DNA from: Mesorhabditis belari
Lineage: Eukaryota; Nematoda; Chromadorea; Rhabditida; Rhabditidae
NCBI GenBank assembly: GCA_958450365.1
Contig: CAUEEP010000860.1
Location: forward strand, 1-64,000
DNA: 64,000 nucleotides
Direction of reading: 5' to 3'
Each line of letters begins with the position of its first letter. Position 1 is the stretch's first letter. This document shows, piece after piece, positions 52,663 to 64,000 of this stretch. The notes below the pieces were generated by a model. That model did no database searches and was not told the DNA's origin. It saw only the letters and a list, made by a program, of their open reading frames with translations. The translations under genes were made by a program, and so were the position numbers.

Positions 52663-53102
52663 TGTAAAGAAATATTCTTTGCGTGCTTGGTACTCTTCAC
52701 TCAAGACACGTTATTTCTTGTTTCGAGACATCTGCTCTCACGAGAATTAAGACACTTTATTCAATAGCCGACTGACTCGGAATCTTTGGGCTCTCACTTG
52801 AGCAATTTTCACACAAAATCGACAATCGAGTTAAAAGCGACGATAAAAACAGAAACAATTTCGTCCTAATTAGGACACAGCTTTCACACCATGAAAGGAA
52901 AAAAGGAAAAATAAAAGATAACAAAAGCAAATGAACAACAGTTGCCTTATATAGGCTTTGACTCAAGATACTCAGCTAACAAGCTACAAAACAATAAATG
53001 ATTTGGGGCGCGAAATAGAATGAAGGCGCACCGATTTCCTCAATATTTTTCCAATTTTTAGGCTGCCAGAGTTAGGTAACTTTTTAGTGGCTATTCGCCA
53101 CA
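52663..53102 (-). repeat. Pao 3' LTR, right arm
   Basis: Mirror of 23385-23824, same 440-bp length; next to the gene Y intron sequence GTACTCGGATAC. Confidence 0.75.
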
Positions 53103-53360
53103 CTCCGAACTCCAAAATGATTCAGAGTTTACTCTGGATTCTCCCCGCAACGCAAAATGTGAAGCGGAAACTTGTTCTGCGACAATCTTAACAGAGAAAG
53201 TTTAAGTTTTTTGAGGAAACCTTGTACATCAGGAATTTTGTAGGGAGGAATTTAAATCTTGAAAAAGAGCAAATTTTTGAACGAGGAGTAGGGGAAGGGA
53301 AAACACAACAACTAATATTTGGATGAAGACTGGCCTTTGATCATTTTGATTCCAAGTTTC

Positions 53361-53890
53361 TCACAGAAAGTCACGTGATGTCGACCGCTGCAATTTGTTG
53401 CATGGTCCCGGATGTTCTTTTAGGCAGTTTTTCGAAATTTGGCATATTCTGTTCATTGATGCAATCCTCATTCTGTCAAAATATTCAATCTTCATTGAAC
53501 ACTTGACTATATCTTTGCATGTTTTGGCTCCACAGAATATGCAATCTTTTTTAACATGACGTTGTGTGTTGGCTGTCGTCACTTTTCACTTCGTGGGTGG
53601 TTCATCTCCATCGTTCAAGTCTTCAATCAGCTCTCTCTTCAGCTTATTGAGCTTTTGGTTGATCGTTCCTCAATGGTCTGCTTCCATTCGACGAACATCT
53701 CCCTCAAGTCATCTTTGATTGAAGCCGATGTGGCAAGAGTCTCCGTGAAAATCGCGTTCGATAGCTTCTCCGTTGTTTCGTTGATCATCGACGTGATTCC
53801 CAAAAACTTCTCCTCCATCTTCTCCATCAATTGCTTCACCTCGGACGTAGTGGTGCTCTCTATCGTGGTGTCTTCGATTTTGGCTGACAT
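53361..53890 (-). pseudogene. Gag-like coiled-coil and zinc-knuckle region, right arm
   Basis: Mirror of 22595-23124 with the same frame change and stop, so the damage predates the arm duplication. Confidence 0.5.
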
Positions 53891-56800
53891 GTCCCTGTAA
53901 TTTGAACATTTAAATGTTGTTTAAAAAAGAAATCTTGTTGAAAGAGAAATTTTAAGAAAGGGGGAAACTTGATACAAATAACGTCCGACGGGTTAATGAT
54001 TTTGATTTAAATTTTTCAATATTAAATTCACAAGGTGTGCTTCGAAAAATATACAATTTGTTACGGAAGTGCGAGCTTTGTTGCTTTGTCGAAATGCTCA
54101 GAAATTGTCATCTGGCGCTTTCCGATAATTTACTTTGCCTTTTGCGGCTCTTGGCGTACTGTTGCGTAGTGTTGCTTTTTTCGACGTAATTTCGCACGGT
54201 TTTTCAAAATTTTCTTCAGCGCGAATTTCTAGTGGTATCAACAAATTGATTGATCTTTCAATTTGCTTATTATTGCCTCTTTTGACAATAGCACTTCGAA
54301 TTTTTCCATCTGCGCCTGTCATTAAGCGTATAATTTTGCCTTTTGCGTAAGAACCTCTTTTTACGTCTTCCTTCATTATCAGTACAATTTCGCCAACTTG
54401 AATAGCTACTTTTGATTCTCGCTTACTTGCGTGTCGTTTGCCACTTTCTCGTAATGAGTGCATGTAGCTGTTATGGAATGTTTTCCATACCAAGTTGAGG
54501 TAGTATTCTGTGGTTTCAATTTTTCTTTTGACATCTTCATGAGTTTGTATAATTTTGTCTTGATAATCCGGATCGCTCTGATCTGGGCAACTTTCAATTT
54601 CAAGGTTCAATTTTACGCCGGGCAAAAGAAAATCTATTGGGCGAATCAATCTTTCTGACTTTTCTTCGTCTAAGTAAGTCAAGGGGCGGCTGTTGACAAA
54701 GCCTTCAATTTCTACTATGATAACCTCCAGTAGTTGCTTGGATATTCCTCTTCCGTGTTTTATCTTTCCCAGTGCTAGTTTGACACAACCGATTAATCTT
54801 TCATATATCCCTCCCTGCCACGGTGCATGTGGAACTGTAAATTTCCATTGTATACCATAATCGGCTAGGGTTTGGATATTCACGAAGTTTCCCTCGATTT
54901 CTTTTGCATTCTTTAAAAATTTGTCCGCCAGTTTGAATGTTTTAGCATTATCTGTCAGAATGAGTTTAGGTTTTCCACGACGAGCGCAAAATTTTCTCAG
55001 ACTTTCTAGAAACGTGCTGGTTCGTAATGAATCTACAATTTCTAGGTGAATATTCCTTGTACACACATGTGAACAGAACGAGCCATACGTCTATTTCGAC
55101 GTCTAGTGCTGAGTCGTAGATCAATACTGGACCCATGTAATCTATTCCGGTATTCTCAAATGGCAAACTGCGATTTGTTCGAATCTTTGGGTAAGGTGCC
55201 CATGCCGGTTGCTTGTATGGGAGCCCATTAAAATATTTGCATAAGACGCAACTTTGTGTGTCTTTTTTGACTGCTTGCCGCCCTTTGTAAATCCAAAATC
55301 TTTGACGAGTGCTTGCTAATGTTGAGGCAGTGCCTGCATGTCCCATTTGTTTGTGGTGATGTCTTATGAGTAGTGTGCAAAAACGGCTATTCGGCAAAAT
55401 TACAATTGGTTTTGAATTTTGAAAGTCTCTAAATGTCTCTGACATCCTGTCAACCTTTCGGTAAATTCCCCATTCGTCCTTCTCAACTTCACGTGCCTTC
55501 TCTTTCAATTTTTTCTCATTTTCACTTTGATGTTGTTTTATGAGAAGTAACTTTGCATTTTTTAGGAAATCGGCCGGTCTATCAATGATGTTGTCGCCAC
55601 TTCGCGGATCTACTCGACACGATGGAATTGGCTTCAACACAGGATTGATGGGTAGTTTGTTAATTTTCCTCATCCAGCGGTTTATGTAATAAAGAAACAT
55701 TGCTGTTGTCTTGACCAGTTTGTAATAGGTTTCGAATCTTTGTTCTTCTATTAGAATTTCTTGGTTTTCGGTTACGATTTCTGTTAGAATCAAAGTGTTC
55801 TTGGCTTCCTCTTCAACACTTTGAGAGAAATTTGGAATTTCGAACCGTTGAATTTCTTTTGGCCAAAATTTTTCATCACTTTGTAGGAATTGTGGGCCTT
55901 CCAACCATACGCTTTTATGTAGTTGCTCGGCGGTGATTCCTTTGGTGCCGTAGTCAGCTGGGTTTAACTTTCCAGAGACATGAAACAATTTGACTGAGAT
56001 TTGCAATGCCTTTAGTTCTTCTTGAACCTGGGCAATTTTGTTTGTCCGGTTCTGAACAAATTTTCCTGCTTTATCCCTTGTTTTTTCTTGGGTGACCTAT
56101 TTCAGTGCCACTTTTGAATCTCCGCAAATGACAATTTGATCAATCTTTAATTTTATTTCTTTCAATAGGTATTGGATCTGCTTATGAGCACATTCTAGGG
56201 CTAACAATTCCATTTTTGGGATTGTGGGAATGACTTTCTTAGGGTTCAACCGATTCTTTGCAAAGATTATCGATGACTCAAATCTTCCACTAGTTTTTGA
56301 TTGCAGGTATGCGACAATTGCGAAGGCTTTTGCCGATGCATCAGCAAAGGTCGCTATTCTTGTGTAATCTCTTTGAAGTGTCGTAAAGATGAACCTTGGG
56401 ATCGTGATTCTTGTTTCTTTACCAAACTTGCTTTCAATTTCTTCCCATTGCTGACTCTCTTTTTCCGGTAGTTGATGATCCCATTTTAAGTCTTTGATAG
56501 ACCACAAACTTTGATAAAAACTTTTAGCCTCAACTAGCAATGAGGTAGCGATTCCCAATGAGTCATAATTCATTGCAATAGCTTGGATTATTTTCCTCTT
56601 GGTTAACGGTCGTTCCGCCTTGATTTGGACTATTTGCGATAAAGTATCGTTGTCGCTGTCCCAAGTCATTCCTAGCAGTTTTGGTGAGCTTTCCACGATT
56701 TTATCTTCCTTTTCAATCGAGTTTAGCACAATTTTGTTGTTGCTAGTGAATTCTCGAATGTTCATCTTCATTTTTCTGAAGACATCCTTGTAAATCTTAT

Positions 56801-57475
56801 ATTTTTGAATAGCTTCTTTCTCGCTATATGCGCCGACAAAAAGATTGTCGACGTACATATTTTTAGCAACTTCATCCTTCAGTTCGGGGTAATTTTGTTC
56901 TAACATGTGTAGTATTGAAATTGTGAGTAGAAAGGCACTGGCTTTAACACCAAATGGTGTCCGTGTATATCTTAAAGCTCTCAAATTCTGGAAAGAAACG
57001 GGTTGTTTGTAATCTTTCAACCACAATATGCGAACTGCATCCTTTTCGGAACTTTGTAGGTGAACTTGATGATAGGCTTTCTCTACATCGGCTGTAAGCA
57101 ATATTGGATATGTCCACAATCTTATCAAGATTCCGATCATGTTTGGGATCAATGACGGGCCTTGGTGCATGATTTGGTTCAGCGATTTCTGCCCTTTCAT
57201 GCTCGCACTTGCGTTCAAAACAATTCTTAGCTTTGTGGTCCTCGAGACTTCTTTTATTACCGCTTGATGTGGTATATAAAAGCTGATTGGGCCTTCAATT
57301 TTTCTTGGTGCTTCTTCTAGGATTCCTTGTTCCAATTGTTTTTGGAATTCTTCATTATATTTTACCAAAAGTTCTGGTTTTCCTTTAAGTTGCTTGATGA
57401 GGCTATGCAAGTATTGCATCGCAGGCTGGAAATTATCATCAATTTTAGGATTTTTCTCTATCCAAGGGAACTTTA

Positions 57476-58763
57476 CAAGGTGCGGCATAAGTATGGTTAC
57501 AGACTCAGAGCCGTGTATCGTAATGAAATATGAACGGATTCATGTAAACTTTATTTAAAATTAACAACAGTAATCATATTCATTTAAAAAATAACAAATT
57601 ATTCAATATGGGCACCTTTATTCTTGATAACGGCTTTAAGACGCTTTGGATAACTTTCAACGGCGGCCCGCAGGGTACTTTGTGGAATTTCCGCCCAGGC
57701 TTTCTTCAGAGCCTTTTTCAGACTTTCAACGTTTGCATGTTTTGTTGTGCATGCTTTTTGCTCCAAAATTGCCCAAACACAGAAATCCATAACATTGAGG
57801 TCGGGCGAATTAGCTGGCCATTCATTGGCGGGAATGAAGTCGGGCAAATTGTTTCGACACCACTCTTGAGTCTTTTTGCTTTGTGCGCTGGGGCGCCGTC
57901 TTGCATCAACGTCCAGCGCCGATTTTGATAATGTCCTTGACTCCACGGCTGTACATGTTTTGTGAGAACGTCCAGATACACGCCTGTGTTAATTTTCAGC
58001 CCTTTATCAGCGAAAATCAACGGTGTGCGACCAGTTGCTGACACCCCTGTAAAAACCATGACTCCTGCCGGATGTGAGTTCCTGTCCACAAATCGGCCAC
58101 TTTTATTTGCTTCTTGAGGGCAGTGAACCAAAATTCGATCATTTTGCGAGTTGAAAACTTGTTCAATGTTGAATAATTTCTCGTCGGTAAAAAGCGTCGT
58201 CAGATGTTCATCATTTGCGGCCCTTGCAAGAAGAAGAGCACATTTTTGCTTCTTGTTTCTCATTTGAAGATCCGTCAGGCCATTATGCTTCCTTAACTTG
58301 TAAGGGTGAAGACCCAAATTCTTTTTGACGATACGACGGATAGTTCTATCAGAAACATTCAATTGGGGAGCCATTTTTCTCATGCTCCCGGCAGGATCAC
58401 GCTTGATTCGTTTCTTAATGATTTTCTTGAGTCTCGTGTGATCAATTTTTGGCGGACGTCCACTTTTAGGAAGCTCTTCGACTCTATTTTGTTTCAAAAT
58501 TCGGTATACCGTCATTCGATGCATTTTCAGCAGTTTGGCAATATCCGAAGTTGATCGTCCTTGTGCTCCAAGCTGAAGAATAGCGGCACGGTTGGGAGAA
58601 GCCTTCACCATTATGTCCAAACTTCAAAATTTACTTAAAAACTGCTACATAATATAACAAAGCATTCAAATTAAGAAAAAATAATCCTTTGGTAAGAAAT
58701 AAAAATCAATCAGTTTTTTAAATCAATGTTACAACATTGTAACCATACTTATGCCGCACCCTG
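57476..58763 (-). mobile_element. maT-type mariner inserted in Pao, right arm
   Basis: Mirror of 17720-19009 at the same Pao position, TA-flanked on both sides. Confidence 0.9.
57602..58611 (-). pseudogene. maT (DD37D) transposase, right arm
   Basis: The first 300 codons, from an ATG at 58620, are open here, including both HTH parts and the first two catalytic Asp. The frame change just after DGAPAHKAK is shared with the left arm and separates the block with the last Asp (SPDLNVMD). Confidence 0.85.
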
Positions 58764-59144
58764 TACATGAATTTTTCCATTAACGAGTTGGACTTCTTCT
58801 TTAAATTTTGTGACAACTTCTTGTTGCTCCTTTTCTGAAGCTGCGGCTTCAGGAAACTCATTGATGCCCATTCTTTCTAGGTCCCAAAAATTTTCTACGG
58901 TTATGTTACCGATAGCTGTGGAAATGTTCGTAGTGTTCCTGACCTTCTTGTTTAAACATAAGTCTAGCTCTCCACATTTAATTTTTCCTAGTTTTGTTTC
59001 AATTTGCACCAAACCGCTGTGATGAATTGTCCAAGGTTCTTGTTGAATAAGGTTCCAACAAAAGTCTTGACCAATAATTATGTCAATTTTTACGTTTTTG
59101 ATTTCTGGTTCGTCTCCGAGTGCGATGCACGTGTCTCCTAGGCC

Positions 59145-59243
59145 ATCGCCTGACTCTCCTACGGCTGAGGTGAGTTTCGAACCGGAAGCACGTGACTTCT
59201 AGCTGGAACGAAACTTAACTCAGTCGTATGAGAATCAGGCGAT
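59145..59243. repeat. Hairpin element, copy 3
   Basis: Same unit as at 17240-17338 (inverted), again at the junction between truncated Pao and the lectin 3' flank. Confidence 0.8.
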
Positions 59244-59646
59244 AGCCTCGGAGCCACATACCTCTATTGTGAGCAATGGAGTGGAGTAAACAATTCGGTC
59301 AGTCAAGACGTGGTCTGTGGCAAGAATGGGAGCTCAACGGCGTGGTTGCACGAAATTCAAATACTACCACCGCTGTTATCAGTGTGAAATGCGTTCTCCA
59401 ATAAAACTTGAAGTTTATCTCAAATGGCTTGCATAGAAGCTTAACGTGTTTAGCAGGCGGAAAAGTCGTGTAACAATTTGTAGACAGAAATTCCCCTACC
59501 GCTGTACATTTCACAAAAAAGTTATTGCTTTAATTTAAGCTACAAGGACAAAAAGCCTATTTTTCATCTGAAATTTATGAACTTGTAAAGAAAAAGTCGA
59601 AAAACAATTTATTAGCACATATTTAAGAAGAGTTTATTATTGGATC
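59244..59646. other. 3' flank of lectin copy 7 (alpha type)
   Basis: Copy of 8192-8592 in the same orientation. No gene supported. Confidence 0.5.
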
Positions 59647-62394
59647 TTACGGACCATTCTGGCACGGTGAGAAGCCACAACCATTTCCGGTTTTTGCCTA
59701 GAATCAACAGCTTTTCAATGCAGTTGTCAACGGGCAGTTTTTCTCTTTCTTTCTCTTTTCAAGAACTTACCGTGATCACTTCACAGAGAGTCGCACAAAC
59801 CACCCAAGTTGGTAGCATGTTTTCCCATTGTCCCAGCGGATACGTGCCACCAGCTGGATCTGTGGACGCAATGTAGAACTGAAAGAAAGATTTTGATCAG
59901 AGCAGAGCAAATACAAAACTTGGACCTATTGTTTGCCCGCAACCCTTCACCAATAAGTTCAAATCAATGCAAGTTCTTTTATATTTTAAGAGCTTATTTT
60001 TATGTTCTACATTCACGTTTACAAATTCTTAGTTAGTCACAGTTTTATGCGTGCTCTCAATTCGGATCTAACAATACCGTTGCACTGCTGGCTGCATCTG
60101 TTTCTGCTGGACTGTTTCCGTTTGGCTCTCCTGGCGCCCAGTTTCTGAAAACGCCGGATAAAAACACGGAAAATGTACAAAACCGATAAGTCGAGTTGGC
60201 ACCATTTGACCAGGCAATCCCACTCGTCGTTGTCACATTGTTAATCCCCAATAACATTTGCTAAAGCTCAAAGTTAAAAAGAAATTTTCAGGACAACTCA
60301 CACTATAGAAGAAATTTCCAAACGTTGAACATTGAGTCTTCAAATCAGCTGGTACAAGATCTAAGACCTATTTTGAAAACAATCACCACTCAATCACTAA
60401 CTGGCAACTCCTGTATTCTCCGAATCACATCGAATCGTGCCCAAGTCAGCATTGGGATTCAATGCCTGACATTTGGCTCTAGCTCCACCAATGTAAGAGT
60501 CATTGATGAAGATTGCTTGATAACACGATCCACCGACATCAATGAAGCCACCACCAACAGCTGCACAATCGGCATAGGTTGTGGTGGGTACCTGGAGATG
60601 TTGATCCTTTTGCTTTAAAATAGGCTAGAACCATTCTTGAGAAGCTACTTAAGCAACCTCATTTATTGTGTCAAACATAAAAACCTAATTGCCTATGTTC
60701 TCAACGTTTACCGAAGTTGTGACACATGGTAGCGCTGGTGTCGTTGTGGTCGTAGTTGTGGTTGTTGTCGATGTCGTCGATGTCGTCGTTTTCTTTGTCG
60801 TTGTCGTTTTCTTTGTCGTTGTCGTTGTGGTCGGCTTCTTCGTTGTCTTCGTTGTGGGCTTTGTGGTAGCCTTTTTGGTTGTTGTCTTAAATAGTTCATT
60901 AGCTACAAAATAGTGTAGGTTAGTTTAATGGGGAAAAGTAAACAGTGTACTTGCAAGTTGTAAGTATGTGTAACCATAGAACTCGGATGCTTTCAAATGT
61001 TTCCCTAACTCTTCCGACAAACCGTGCATAAGGGCATTTGCAAAACGGGATCCTGTGGCAGGCCGACACCGCAAACCCTTTTGCCAGTCACAAGATTCGT
61101 CACCTAATCCAAAAAGTGATTGGCTCTTAACATAAGGCTCTAACCGCTTTTGTGTTCAATGCACACACATCTCCTGGACAGGCGAGTTTGGGACAATGAA
61201 TCGTTCTTGTTGAGGAGCCGCTAAATGAATGGAGATATTGGTGGATGTTAGAGTCGGCGTGGTAGACAATTTAAACACACTTCACTTTTAGAGCTCAAAT
61301 TTCTTCTGTTCGATTCAAAGTTTATGTGTGTACAAAAGCGACTTAAAAACTCACGTGCATTTGTGGCCTTTGCTTTCCGACAAGCAAGTTCTATTCTGAG
61401 TGACCATTCCGTTGAGTCCACAGGTTGCCGTGCATGGTGCCGTCGATTTCCAGCCACTCCAAATGCCAAGATTTGGGAAAGCACAGTGTGCGAGGACTTC
61501 TGAAACCATTTCTTTCAGATCTATCTTCAATGTATTACTTGTGATTCGACACTTTGGCATCACATAGTCACTCGGCAGAGTCACGTTTCCACAGAGAACT
61601 TCCTCGAGTTTGGAGTTGTGGTACTGAAATGGTAAATTCTGTCTTTTTAGCTGTCTGGTAGAACTTTAGCCAATAAACGAAAAACTTACGAGTGAATATC
61701 CCTCAGCACAGGCATTCGAGTCATCAGGACATGGCTTCGGAGCACATGGTCTTGTTCGAGAATATGGTCCCCTGGAAAGATTTGAATGGTTGTTTTTTAA
61801 AGGTACACAAAATTGTTTAGTTACTCACTGGCATGGACATCCCCATTTCCATGTGAGACACGTCCTCTTTTGAACTTTTCTTCCGAATAAACCACACGTG
61901 CCTGTACAGCTTGTATAGTCTTCCCACCTTGACCAGTGGCCTGGAATTTGTTGCTTGATCACTTGTTGATGTTTTTGTTAAGTTTAAAAGATTTACCAGC
62001 TGCTGGACACTTTGAACAAATGGGGAGAGAGGCTAGCGTGGTGCTTGCTGAAAGATCACTATCATAACTGTGTTCATCTTGAGTTGTAATTTAGCTAGCT
62101 AAGGAGAATAATCAGAAGTTAACCTCAAGTTAAGCTGACAGCTGACATAGCTATTCTAAATCTCAAGTTACTTACACAAAGTCTGGTGTACTGCCTCAGT
62201 TCTCCAGTAACCTTTGAAATAAGAGTTACTTGCAAGTTACTTTCTTACTTGTTACAAGCTTTTCAGAACTGACGTTAGATTGCAAGTTGCATATTTAGAT
62301 GACACTAGCTTACAATTATAGTGTCTTATTTATAAACAAACTGTTCACCGCAAAACCTACCATATAGCCCGATCACAGCACAGATGATGAGCAT
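59647..62394 (-). CDS. Secreted TSP1/C-type lectin protein, copy 7
   Basis: Intact by eye and the most diverged of the copies. Exon 5 has Pro to His, Lys to Glu and Leu to Val changes (YHNSKLEEVL; KEMVSEVLAHC). The Thr-rich exon carries a 9-bp in-frame insertion near 60775, adding three residues. It has the long first intron, unlike its palindrome partner copy 2. Head-to-head with a copy expected beyond the window. Confidence 0.85.
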
Positions 62395-62476
62395 GTTGGA
62401 ATGAGCAATAAGTTGATCGAGTGAATCTTGTCTAAGTGACTCTGATGACTGATCTACATGCCTTTGACGCCTTTCA

Positions 62477-62487
62477 CCCCTTTTATA
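62477..62487 (-). promoter_or_regulatory. TATA box, lectin copy 7
   Basis: TATAAAAGGGG on the minus strand. Confidence 0.55.
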
Positions 62488-62830
62488 GATGAATTCGAAA
62501 CGCATTTTGAACCTCAATAGCAAAATTTGATTCAAATCCAAAGTCCATTGAAAGGGACTACAATAGTCTGAAAAAGAGTCGATTTGGAAATTTGGTCGAA
62601 AGTGATCGATTTTCGATCACCGCTAATTTTGAAACTGGAAAATTTTGCTTCCGAGTCAGGACAATGACTTTTATAACAATGGAATCAAAAGGAACTCTGG
62701 ATTTTGCGTGCGTGCAAAGGTGCACATTTTTTTGAAAACTACCGTAGCCAAACGATCAACGTCTGCTAAACAACAAAAAAGGCACAAGTACCTTATTTTC
62801 TGTAATAGTAGTGCAGGCAGGTGGCGGATA

Positions 62831-63991
62831 GACTCAATCTAAATCAGACGTCCGATTTAGACTCAATCTAAATCAGACGTCCGATTTAGATTTAGAGTCT
62901 AAATGCGACGTCTGATTTAGACTCAGTTGTTGTTTTATGTTTTACAGAAGTTTTCAGAATTTTTTTATCGGCTATGAATTGCAAACAAGTTTATTTTTAG
63001 AACAAACAACAAAAGATGCGAAAACAACAAGATTGAACAATACATAATCAACTTAAATTAGATTGCAACAACTGCAATTTTTTGTACAATGTTTCAAAAA
63101 CGAACTTTGATATCCCGTAGTAAATCTTAAGATGTTGACACATCAATCCAATGCGTGCTCGACACAACAAATGAGTCAGGTACACTCGATGGAGAAAGCG
63201 ATGAGCGCGAGGAAAAAGTGATAAGCGAGTTGCTCGGCACAACATCAGATTCAGGTATACTTTATTGCTTTGTTATTGTTAATAGATTCTTTAATTACAT
63301 GGTACTTGGTTTTTCTTTAAGTTAGGTTCTTAAGTTGCATACTTGGTAAAAGTTGTATATTGCCAGGAACGAGAGCTATGTTTGATGCGAAATTCCAGCA
63401 CTATCTAGCTGAGAAGAAAACTGGTCAAATTCCGACAAAGGAGATCTACAACTTGATGGTGGATCGCATCAAAAAACATGAAAACCAAGAAGAGGTGAAA
63501 GCGACCGATGGAGTAAACCGTCACCAGGAAGCAAATCTGTTGAAGAGATATATCGTATCGATTGAGAGTGAAAAATCAGTTCTATATCATGAAGGTGAAC
63601 AAACAGCAAAGCGCAAAACAGAAGTGAAGCCACAAAAAGTTGTCTATCAAGAAGAACTTTATGAAATCCTTCAGCAAACACACCTCTGTTAAGCTGGCAT
63701 TGGATTGATGTGGCCACATCTTAAGATTTACTACGGGATATCAAAGTTCGTTTTTGAAACATTGTACAAAAAATTGCAGTTGTTGCAGTCTAATTTAAGT
63801 TGATTATGTATTGTTCAATCTTGTTGTTTTCGCATCTTTTGTTGTTTGTTCTAAAAATAAACTTGTTTGCAATTCATAACCGATAAAAAAATTCTGAAAA
63901 CTTCTGTAAAACATAAAACAACAACTGAGTCTAAATCAGACGTCGCATTTAGACTCAAAATCTAAATCGGACGCCTGATTTAGATTGAGTC
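62831..63991. mobile_element. Foldback element, centre next to lectin copy 7
   Basis: Third copy, almost identical in layout to 45168-46328. Its right end is followed by TATCCGCCA at the window edge, the start of the flank that precedes a plus-strand lectin gene at 31 kb and 46 kb. Confidence 0.8.
63133..63692 (+). pseudogene. KRBA2/Ginger-like fragment (63-kb copy)
   Basis: Two exons: an acidic segment (63133-63253; DVDTSIQCVLDTTNESGTLD...) and the main exon from about 63366, which join in phase to read SDSGTRAMFDAKF. No start Met precedes the acidic segment; a TAA lies directly upstream. Truncated after THLC. Confidence 0.5.
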
Positions 63992-64000
63992 TATCCGCCA

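Larger units (their letters stand above)
54098..59115 (-). pseudogene. BEL/Pao retrotransposon pol, 5'-truncated, right arm
   Basis: Mirror of 17370-22388. The stop after the RNase H start (56097-56099) is shared. The zinc-module to integrase region (54966-56006) stays open here because the A-run near 55265 is one base shorter. The frame still changes near 55060, inside the integrase start. 5' end, gag and first LTR absent. Confidence 0.85.
39941..62829 (-). repeat. Right arm of the giant palindrome
   Basis: Reverse-complement counterpart of 13560-36560. The inner boundary is sharp: both arms stop at gene Y exon 2 (GGATTCACAATGG), at 36560 and 39941. Confidence 0.9.

Overview
The window looks like nuclear DNA of a rhabditid nematode, probably Caenorhabditis-like. 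The evidence is AT-rich DNA, many 40-60 bp introns ending in TTTTCAG-type acceptors, a CHD3/CHD4 (LET-418/Mi-2 type) gene cut into small exons, secreted C-type lectin genes, and many Tc1/mariner/pogo, BEL/Pao and non-LTR fragments. The species is not identifiable by eye. Exon structures were read by hand from splice consensus and reading-frame phase.

Left, apparently single-copy part (1-8.07 kb): a Tc1-like element end (1-943) sits in an intron of a minus-strand CHD-type chromatin-remodelling ATPase (959-6036, 26 exons; its 3' end lies outside the window). The first intron of that gene carries a mariner-type MITE. A small two-exon membrane-protein gene follows (6899-7168, plus). Next to it is a one-exon relic (7230-7269, minus) of a gene that recurs inside the repeat block; I call it gene Y.

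Right part (8.07-64 kb): one very large, nested inverted-repeat array. A secreted TSP1-TSP1-Thr-rich-C-type-lectin gene occurs seven times in strictly alternating orientation (- + - + - + -). The copies form head-to-head pairs (1/2, 3/4, 5/6, and 7 with a predicted eighth copy past the window end). Each head-to-head gap holds a DNA transposon: a pogo-like one at 12-13.6 kb, and a foldback element with very long inverted repeats at 30.2-31.3, 45.2-46.3 and 62.8-64.0 kb. Above this level the whole block from about 13.6 to 36.56 kb is repeated in reverse from 39.94 to about 62.83 kb, so one palindrome with arms of about 23 kb surrounds a 3.4-kb unique spacer at 36.56-39.94 kb.

Each arm contains a 5'-truncated BEL/Pao retrotransposon with one LTR, a maT-type mariner inserted into it, pieces of gene Y, an internally deleted mariner, and a non-LTR retrotransposon fragment. 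Gene Y is a ten-exon gene of unknown function with a repeated FGDYE(D/E)T motif. It is present in full-length form on both sides of the central spacer (34665-36560 minus, 39832-41850 plus). The spacer holds a broken Tc1-like element and a broken reverse transcriptase.

Lectin copies 1, 2, 4, 5 and 7 read as intact; copies 3 and 6 carry single-base frameshifts. The copies are mosaics of one another, which suggests gene conversion. Several single-base homopolymer differences between the arms, most one base longer on the left, mean that an assembly or polishing artefact must be excluded before the palindrome is taken as biology.
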